DNA from: Paulownia fortunei
Lineage: Eukaryota > Streptophyta > Magnoliopsida > Lamiales > Paulowniaceae
Direction of reading: 5' to 3'
Assembly (NCBI GenBank): GCA_019321725.1
Contig: CM033115.1
Coordinates: 17,742,673-17,806,672 of the forward strand
DNA: 64,000 nt
Positions 62,701 to 64,000 of this stretch are shown piece by piece. Below the pieces are notes generated by a model. That model was not told the DNA's origin, did not search any database, and saw nothing but the letters and a program-made list of their open reading frames with translations. Position 1 is the first letter of the stretch; each line of letters begins with the position of its first letter. A program made the position numbers and the translations under genes.

Positions 62701-63733
62701 TTTTTTAGTAAATGGGCCCATGGAATACACAATGTTCATTTCTTGCTCTCTTTACACAAGTGTTACATTGGTACCTCATTAGTCATCAAAAAACAATGTT
62801 AACACCACAACTAGACTAAGATTATATAGAAGTTAGAAATATGTATTCCTGTTTTATTGTTCTAGAGAATATAGAGCGATTCGATCTATTTCTATTCTTG
62901 AAGCTTCGAAATGTGGTAAACTAGCCATTTGAACCCTAAATATAGTAATCAAGAAAATTCTTAGCTTATATCTGTTGAACTTTTATGAAACAAAAATTGT
63001 TGAAGTGAACAAGTAATTGATGTGAAAACTGAAAAAATTAAGACATAAATGAAAAAAAAAGAACTATTATAACAACTCTGATAGAACCCACTTTACTTTG
63101 TCCATGGATTGAATTCAAAATCTCTTCATCATATATTAAGAGTATCATCTCAGATTCTTGAAATTTTTCCAGTAATGTAAAATATTAAGAAGCATATCCC
63201 TAGCATAATTCATCTATCAATAGGTAGCAGGTAGCAATATCTATTGCATTAAGCGAATAGAAAATATTGAATTGGTCTATGTTAGGTTGATCGATGCAGC
63301 AAAACTCAATGCTTTGATATAATTCATTAATAAAATCACTTCTGGAGTAATCTAAAACGTTCAAAATGCATTACTCAAATTATGTGATGTACACATGGAA
63401 CAATTTTAAATATCTTAGATATGTTTTTTGCTACATGACCACTACAAAACCTAGGAATATATCCCATATTATTATCATGTATCTAACCCAGCCTTTTGTC
63501 CAAGTATCAAGAGTCCAACACAAATACTTGATGCTTTTGAAAGAGTCAGAATAACATGTTTCACAATGTAATTGTATAATTCTCTACTTAGAAATATATT
63601 AACTACTCAAATGACAAAAACCTTATTGAACTTCAGAACAACGTCTCTCAAGCATTTCCATCCACCAACCCGAAATCCAACAGATGCTCCCATAACTCGA
63701 CTGAGGATCCAAGCCAGCAACCTGGAAGCAAAC
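22551..63733 (-). CDS. SAB: SABRE / KINKY POLLEN ortholog (FMP27-Hobbit-BLTP2 family), 22 exons, first exon off the right edge
   Basis: SABRE proteins are giant rod-like bridge lipid transfer proteins (repeating beta-groove family). In plants they affect cell expansion, polarity and tip growth (established). Exons, minus strand: 63733-63622, 62074-61814, 60600-60353, 57602-57380, 56452-56282, 56195-56118, 51993-51742, 49857-47755, 46769-44909, 40736-40636, 39571-39215, 39084-38966, 37571-37322, 34448-34224, 33353-33214, 30092-30020, 28313-28212, 28121-27939, 24353-24012, 23922-23755, 23456-23087, 22660-22551. They join in frame to 2615 codons plus TAG; Arabidopsis SABRE is about 2,600. Landmarks in order: SLRQSLVKLGVGF, IDVKLGGTQCNL, YGSQGGRVLIS, PIQGWLDEHYQLL, LPWWDEMRNYIHGN, FSRWPRFGIP with DDDPAKGLTFK (GFWDK region), VQAHVAPTDVDPGAGLQWLP, ALQKAAQLRLMEKERNKSPS, GFVTSIRGLFNSQRRKA and SPFARQLTITKAKRLIRRH. 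Missing are only the roughly 25 N-terminal residues with the membrane anchor. No frame breaks are seen. Confidence 0.96.
23087..23456 (-). CDS. SAB: SABRE exon, residues 2457-2579
   Basis: A 370-nt exon from attctttag to AAAG before gttggtgc. Encodes GKKFKDKAQSSS, an acidic linker, GDGFVTSIRGLFNSQRRKAK, AFVLRTMRGEAENE and SPFARQLTITKAKRLIRRHT. Basic residues are concentrated near its end. Confidence 0.95.
23641..23716. repeat. Compound (GC)n-(GT)n-(GA)n microsatellite in SABRE intron 20
   Basis: On the plus strand a TGTGCATGTGCACGCATG lead runs into CGCGCGCGCGC, then ATGTGTGTGTG, then an AG run to 23716. Positions of about 23641-23692 alternate purine and pyrimidine almost throughout. The repeat fills about a quarter of a 298-bp intron, 39 bp from the donor end of the exon at 23755. 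Confidence 0.92.
23755..23922 (-). CDS. SAB: SABRE exon, residues 2401-2456
   Basis: 56 codons from acggagtag to CAG before gtaaac. Encodes VELLVTYEGSRFAVSELRLL, MDTFHRVEFTGTWRRLFSRV and KKHIIWGVLKSVTGMQ, a near-invariant SABRE block. Confidence 0.96.
24012..24353 (-). CDS. SAB: SABRE exon, residues 2287-2400
   Basis: 114 codons from tcttgtgcag to CAG before gttggttc. Encodes PELRRTSSFDRTWEENVAES, a variable linker, a Lys/Arg/Glu-rich run (SSHEEKKAGKLPDEKRSRP) and FHNIKISQ. Arabidopsis has ELRRTSSFDRSWEE at the same place. Confidence 0.94.
24640..26275 (+). pseudogene. Decayed LINE (non-LTR retrotransposon) reverse-transcriptase remnant, antisense in SABRE intron 18
   Basis: Plus-strand translation in shifting frames shows the ordered motifs of a plant L1-type reverse transcriptase: NQAAFIKGSAISDNVFIAQ at 24824-24880, a VDTYKAYD match near 24940, CMGFPSSLIG at about 24990-25020, KLNGFFL then TGLRQ at about 25136-25177, SYAVDVMLF (degenerate FADD catalytic box) at about 25280-25306, FPIRYLEV near 25450 and NNEAHNHVFF (zinc-binding tail) at about 26215-26250. 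Many stops and frameshifts break it, and the catalytic DD reads VD, so it cannot be active. There is no 5' ORF1 or endonuclease, as expected of a truncated insertion. The left boundary is approximate. Confidence 0.85.
26319..27596. mobile_element. AT-rich nonautonomous DNA element with GGAGCCAGGA-type right end
   Basis: The left end has GCCAGGGGCGGGGGGGGAGC, then TTTTTGCCCCAG and GTTGCCCCCCTCAATTTTTT. The right end has TACTGAAATCCTGGCTCCGT CCCTCC. GGCGGAGCCAGG-type ends around an AT-rich noncoding core are common in plant genomes, and I read this as one such element of about 1.28 kb. The two ends match only partly and no clean target duplication is seen, so superfamily and exact ends are uncertain. 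It abuts the LINE remnant. Confidence 0.5.
27939..28121 (-). CDS. SAB: SABRE exon, residues 2226-2286
   Basis: 61 codons from gatgtatag to CAA before gtgagtat. Encodes EAWKVSTTAGSRRVKKG, then a Ser/Thr-rich disordered stretch. Confidence 0.92.
28212..28313 (-). CDS. SAB: SABRE exon, residues 2192-2225
   Basis: 34 codons from ctgtttag to CAG before gttagtgt. Encodes VEIYPLKIHLTETLYKLMWQ, then YFFPEEEQDSQRRQ. Confidence 0.94.
28968..29906. repeat. Tandem duplication, unit about 473 bp, in SABRE intron 16
   Basis: 28968-29440 and 29441-29906 are near copies in direct orientation. Shared words include AAATTCCAAGATGCATAATC followed by CTGTTTGCTGACTGCGAATxG, ACACATTAAAAACCCTTTTG, and GGCTTTATTTTTATCCATTT. 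Divergence looks moderate (roughly one difference per ten bases by eye), so the event is neither very recent nor ancient. Confidence 0.9.
29931..29955. repeat. (GA)n microsatellite
   Basis: About 12 GA units, 64 bp from the exon ending at 30020, on the intron side of its donor. Confidence 0.9.
30020..30092 (-). CDS. SAB: SABRE micro-exon, residues 2167-2191
   Basis: A 73-nt exon from gtatgcag to CAG before gtcagtag. Encodes KKVMLRVDAKQGFSKDGNSP, then LELFQ. It is flanked by introns of 3.1 and 1.7 kb. Confidence 0.92.
32335..32770 (+). pseudogene. RNase H-like domain remnant of a LINE-type element
   Basis: Plus-strand translation with stops gives IRWLFPPVATIKINTDGNPS at about 32413-32470. 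This matches the WxPPPxGxxKxNTDGS start of plant RVT_3/RNase H domains. It continues with KEPRCIRDF, and near 32710-32760 gives HIRPQANNYTNYLVKKG, close to the HxxREANxxADxLAKxG tail of the same domain. The catalytic Asp of NTDG is kept, but the frame is interrupted. A decayed fragment in SABRE intron 15, antisense to the gene. Confidence 0.7.
32951..32980. repeat. (GA)n microsatellite
   Basis: An alternating GA run with one GGG interruption. Confidence 0.9.
33214..33353 (-). CDS. SAB: SABRE exon, residues 2121-2166
   Basis: From ttgctgcag to GGGGAAA before gtatgcat. Encodes IYDFDRDYKDVGVAKFTTKY, then FVVRNCLLNAKSDMLLSAWN and PPSEWG. Confidence 0.94.
34224..34448 (-). CDS. SAB: SABRE exon, residues 2046-2120
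   Basis: 75 codons from cattctcag to ATG before gtgagtct. Encodes VQRLKKELMSAQKSRKAAST, ALQKAAQLRLMEKERNKSPS and INKVVWGMLVDGKSFAEAEI. The first part is a likely coiled coil. Confidence 0.96.
34449..37321 (-). other. SABRE intron 13
   Basis: 2.9 kb. It holds the 144-bp tandem duplication at 35384-35667. The rest is unrecognised; a frame at 36552-36791 resembles no family I know. Confidence 0.65.
35384..35667. repeat. Tandem duplication, unit about 144 bp, in SABRE intron 13
   Basis: CCCTTTTGCACAAGTGG starts at 35384 and again at 35528. The copies share GGAGGCAATTCxTGCATCCA, ACAGGxTTGCAGGCCC, TTCAATTTATTGGCAG and TGAATTGCAA, with scattered substitutions and small indels. Confidence 0.88.
37322..37571 (-). 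CDS. SAB: SABRE exon, residues 1962-2045
   Basis: From gatgatccag to TTG before gtaagatt. Encodes PRKSSLSYS, an acidic EDDDDVEEEADEVVPDGVEE run, then KERVLKLILDDIRKLS and DLWMITCGRSTL. Confidence 0.94.
38966..39084 (-). CDS. SAB: SABRE exon, residues 1923-1961
   Basis: From atgtcacag to CCTAA before gtaagaat. Encodes VKPLKELAFNSHNITAAMTS, then RQFQVMLDVLTNLLFARLP. Ends in phase 2. Confidence 0.94.
39215..39571 (-). CDS. SAB: SABRE exon, residues 1804-1922 (most conserved C-terminal block)
   Basis: 119 codons from gttgacag to AAG before gtatgcac. Encodes GRFLLAAVSGRVLARSFHSV, MLEHVQAHVAPTDVDPGAGL, QWLPKIRRSSPKVKRTGALL and ERVFMPCDMYFRYTRHKGGT. It is nearly identical to Arabidopsis SABRE. Confidence 0.97.
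40636..40736 (-). CDS. SAB: SABRE exon, residues 1770-1803
   Basis: A 101-nt exon from atatacag to AAT before gtaagttc. Encodes an acidic DDSEEEGTRHF stretch followed by MVNVIEPQFNLHSEESN, as in Arabidopsis. Confidence 0.93.
41215..42265. mobile_element. Putative nonautonomous DNA element with GGATCC/GGGTTGG-rich ends
   Basis: The left end (41215-41330) is a mosaic of CCAACCCAG, GGATCCGAAC, TTGGGATCCAATTTGG and GGGTCCATTTAGA. The right end (42165-42265) carries the inverted counterparts GATCAAATCAAATCCAG, TTGGGATCCCACCCAATTTG and CGACCCAATTTAACCCACCC. The interior has a pyrimidine-rich stretch (41440-41640) with an open frame that has no protein-like features. The ends resemble the GGGTCGGGTC-type ends of plant hAT-like elements. 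Confidence 0.4.
42471..43460. mobile_element. MITE-like element with about 45-bp inverted ends
   Basis: The left end reads TTTTATAGGATCGATTAAAC, then TTTGGTCCCCAATCTTTGCAA. The right end, reverse-complemented, reads CCAACCTATAGGGTCGATTG, then CACTTTGCCCCTAACCTTTGCAA. After TATAGG the two agree at most positions. The roughly 990-bp interior is noncoding. This style of end (CACTTTGCCCCTAA) is common in long-TIR MITEs of plants, possibly Mutator-derived. Confidence 0.65.
44909..46769 (-). CDS. SAB: SABRE large exon with the GFWDK region, residues 1150-1769
   Basis: An 1861-nt exon from gtaattgcag to AATTG before gtaagctt. It carries ATCFQPQIHQDVFIGRWRKV, SLPWWDEMRNYIHGNTNLYF, SGNLSLDKVMTEFMFRIDAT, DDDPAKGLTFK, YTFECRRDPLDLVYQGLDLH, SSDYFTIRRQAPKADPARLL, SDPSDDDGYNVVIADNCQRI and GISKAFEPPKPSPSRQYAQR. 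The last 60 or so codons are Ser-rich and poorly conserved. Confidence 0.97.
46770..47754 (-). other. SABRE intron 8
   Basis: 985 bp between the two largest exons. No recognisable repeat. GGTGAGGAAATTCATGGTGC (47437) and GGTGAGGAAAATTATGGTGC (47580) form a short direct repeat about 143 bp apart. Confidence 0.6.
47755..49857 (-). CDS. SAB: SABRE large exon, residues 449-1149
   Basis: A 2103-nt uninterrupted exon from gaaactgcag to CAG before gtctgtcc, phase 0 at both ends. It carries HMELGELNLHMSDEYQECL, NYGSQGGRVLIS, MQNAKLVRRSGGLKEIEVCS, FAVDVEMLSISAEVGDGVE, SENARIGVLLEGLMVRLNEA, DVHICMPFRLELRAIDDSVE, DIEEEPIQGWLDEHYQLLKN and SYYQACQGLVPSQGSGACKD. This is the groove-forming middle of the protein (family knowledge). 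Confidence 0.97.
50621..50680. repeat. Short tandem repeat, two 32-bp units
   Basis: CCAGCCTTAACATCTGAGGT followed by ATTCCAAA occurs at 50621 and again at 50653. It lies just outside the MITE at 50696. Confidence 0.92.
50696..51448. mobile_element. MITE with TTTGGTTG-type ends in SABRE intron 7
   Basis: The left end reads GTGCCTTTGGTTGCTGTGGT, then AAGGTAAGATTGATAAC. The right end, reverse-complemented, reads GGTATGTTTGGTTGGAGGAA, then AGTTGTGGGATTGATAAG. These are matching inverted ends of about 35 bp. The purine-rich interior (50985-51080) is noncoding. The 28-bp triplication at 51328 lies inside its right end. Confidence 0.65.
51328..51411. repeat. Tandem triplication of a 28-bp unit
   Basis: Three copies of AGATTATGCATGGGTTATGC GGTGTTAT (units at 51328, 51356 and 51384), identical except for the final base of the third. 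They sit within the right subterminal part of the MITE. Confidence 0.97.
51742..51993 (-). CDS. SAB: SABRE exon, residues 365-448
   Basis: From cctttgcag to CAT before gtaagaa. Encodes PNYPIRSEIDVKLGGTQCNL, EPWMRIH, a charged Lys/Glu stretch, then KAIMWTCTLSAPEMTVVLY. The 4.1-kb intron before it carries the repeat pair with the rbcL fragment. Confidence 0.94.
52220..53165. repeat. LTR-like diverged repeat, left copy
   Basis: Direct-orientation homology to 55020-55720. Shared words include GTTTTCTCTTCTAAACAG (52979 and 55515), TCACAAG, CGTTCAAGA, CTCTTAGAACCC, TTGATxATTAGCC and AAATCAGAAT. Upstream, both have a TAGGATTxxxxxAxxxTT stretch, an AGATAT run and CATGTAxxxxTxCA. The order and a CATGTAG-then-TTCAAGA layout resemble decayed copia-type LTRs (inference). 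An rbcL fragment interrupts this copy. Confidence 0.6.
52728..52808 (-). pseudogene. rbcL: Nuclear fragment of plastid rbcL (NUPT), about 80 bp
   Basis: Minus-strand translation gives KLTYYTPAYEAKDTDILVAS, then RV. This is the start of the Rubisco large subunit ([22 protein letters not shown]). At DNA level it runs from GGTGTTAAAG through AAATTGACTTATTATACTCC to CTTGGTAGCATCCCGGGT. A 2-bp deletion after GTTAAAG shifts the frame relative to the true rbcL start. Similarity ends where rbcL would continue with PQPGVP. Only codons of about 19-42 are present; it is nonfunctional. It lies inside the left LTR-like repeat. Confidence 0.9.
55020..55720. repeat. LTR-like diverged repeat, right copy
   Basis: Partner of 52220-53165 about 2.5 kb away in the same orientation. 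It lacks the rbcL-like stretch. No reverse transcriptase or gag remnant is visible between the copies. They are either the LTRs of an element that has lost its interior or two separate remnants. Confidence 0.6.
56118..56195 (-). CDS. SAB: SABRE short exon, residues 339-364
   Basis: A 78-nt exon from atgttgtag to CAG before gtatgg. Encodes LLRESGISIVEILKLDVVSS, then VYIPLQ. Only an 86-bp intron separates it from the preceding exon. Confidence 0.9.
56282..56452 (-). CDS. SAB: SABRE exon, residues 282-338
   Basis: 57 codons from tttactag to TAT before gtaagtg. Encodes AAFTLPKLDVKFVHRGHGLV, then ENDIMGIQLKCMKSRSVEDV and RLDVQMEFSEIY. Confidence 0.92.
57380..57602 (-). CDS. SAB: SABRE exon, residues 207-281
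   Basis: Acceptor tggtgcag, donor AAAAG before gttgac. Encodes EAGVVVRNLDITSGEVRVNL and AKKPQGKQALSALFKYTSIF. The aligned Arabidopsis blocks are VVRNVEVTSGDV and SFPEKV. Confidence 0.92.
57603..60352 (-). other. SABRE intron 3
   Basis: 2.75 kb. It has small internal duplications: a CACCACCTxxGTGCAGTTTG followed by TTTCTAxTGTATAG at about 59722 and 60050, and TTCCTAAGCTAACAATTA at about 60209 and 60241. No element is recognised. Confidence 0.65.
60353..60600 (-). CDS. SAB: SABRE exon, residues 125-206
   Basis: From gatactgcag to AATAG before gtaggcc. Encodes TPKATLDIKELRVDISKDGG, LFVKLQLFPINVHLGESRV, and ends CEFGHNR with the Arg codon split. Confidence 0.93.
60601..61813 (-). other. SABRE intron 2
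   Basis: 1.2 kb. Two perfect 24-bp units starting TTAATGTTTTCCTTCTTACT lie at 61065-61112. Nothing else is recognised. Confidence 0.65.
61814..62074 (-). CDS. SAB: SABRE exon, residues 38-124
   Basis: Phase 0 at both ends (gctgtacag; AAG before gtaagaag). Encodes GAIESISVGEIRLSLRQSLV, GFISRDPKLQVLICDLEVVI, then GRGKWMVLANMARFLSISV. Confidence 0.95.
62075..63621 (-). other. SABRE intron 1 (of the visible part)
   Basis: 1.5 kb, AT-rich, with no recognisable repeat or remnant. Confidence 0.65.
63622..63733 (-). CDS. SAB: SABRE exon, residues 1-37 of the visible part
   Basis: Acceptor cttgtttcag, donor AAG before gttttt. Encodes ASRLLAWILSRVMGASVGFR, then VGGWKCLRDVVLKF, matching the region just after the Arabidopsis SABRE membrane anchor. 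One leading base completes a codon from an exon not in this window. Confidence 0.93.
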
Positions 63734-64000
63734 CTGAAACAAGATGCATCATGATTAGAAATCACTCTTTAATTTATGGCCAATTTCAAACAACAGCATG
63801 TAAGCAGTATCCAAAAAATAAATGACGCATTTTCATCAACAATTTACTATAATATTGGAATTGTGCCACAAGGGGCTTGTTGCCCATGTACATATAGAAA
63901 AAAACAAAAAATCTTATACTTGATGCATGCACTATAGACAGGACACAATTCTATAGGCAAATGAAGAAATCCATTGATAAGCAATATTTAATTTTTGCAT
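63734..64000 (-). other. SABRE intron running off the right edge
   Basis: Ends in a good acceptor (catcttgtttcag) for the exon at 63733. No ATG-initiated hydrophobic exon encoding the expected membrane anchor is present, so the start codon must lie further right. Confidence 0.75.

Overview
The window is nuclear DNA of a flowering plant. It is AT-rich, its genes have long GT-AG introns, and it carries typical angiosperm repeats: a Stowaway MITE, decayed LINE and LTR pieces, and a scrap of plastid rbcL. I cannot place it to family from the sequence alone. Introns of up to 5.4 kb suggest a lineage with a large or transposon-rich genome.

Two very large genes lie head-to-tail on the minus strand and account for all the convincing coding sequence. 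On the left (246-16031, running off the left edge) are the first 12 coding exons, 907 codons, of a BEACH domain protein B gene (BCHB; Arabidopsis At1g58230). Only the N-terminal helical region is present; the ConA-like, PH-BEACH and WD40 parts lie beyond position 1. On the right (22551-63733, running off the right edge) are 22 exons, 2615 codons, of a SABRE / KINKY POLLEN gene (Arabidopsis SABRE is At1g58250). This is a giant bridge-like lipid transfer protein of the FMP27/Hobbit/BLTP2 family. It is complete to its stop codon and lacks only the short N-terminal membrane-anchor exon. I rebuilt exons by translating the minus strand and comparing with the Arabidopsis proteins as I remember them. 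Every junction keeps the reading frame.

The two genes are neighbours in Arabidopsis as well, so the window shows an old conserved gene pair. The 6.5 kb between them (16032-22550) holds the BCHB leader with a (CT)n tract, a long (GA)n repeat, a MITE, a diverged duplicated block, and the SABRE 3' end.

The introns hold the mobile DNA. From right to left: in SABRE intron 6, an LTR-like repeat pair whose left copy carries an rbcL fragment; in intron 7, a MITE with a 28-bp triplication; in intron 9, two MITE-like elements; in intron 13, a 144-bp tandem duplication; in intron 15, a LINE RNase H remnant; in intron 16, a 473-bp tandem duplication; in intron 18, an antisense LINE reverse-transcriptase remnant beside a 1.3-kb TIR-like element; and in intron 20, a Z-DNA-prone compound microsatellite. 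BCHB intron 3 carries a nested repeat cluster and intron 9 a Stowaway MITE.

I found no rRNA, tRNA or CRISPR features, no intact transposon, and no convincing undescribed system. The most interesting points are the conserved pair, the extreme intron growth, and the rbcL fragment inside a retroelement remnant. Intron numbers for SABRE count from the first exon visible in this window.
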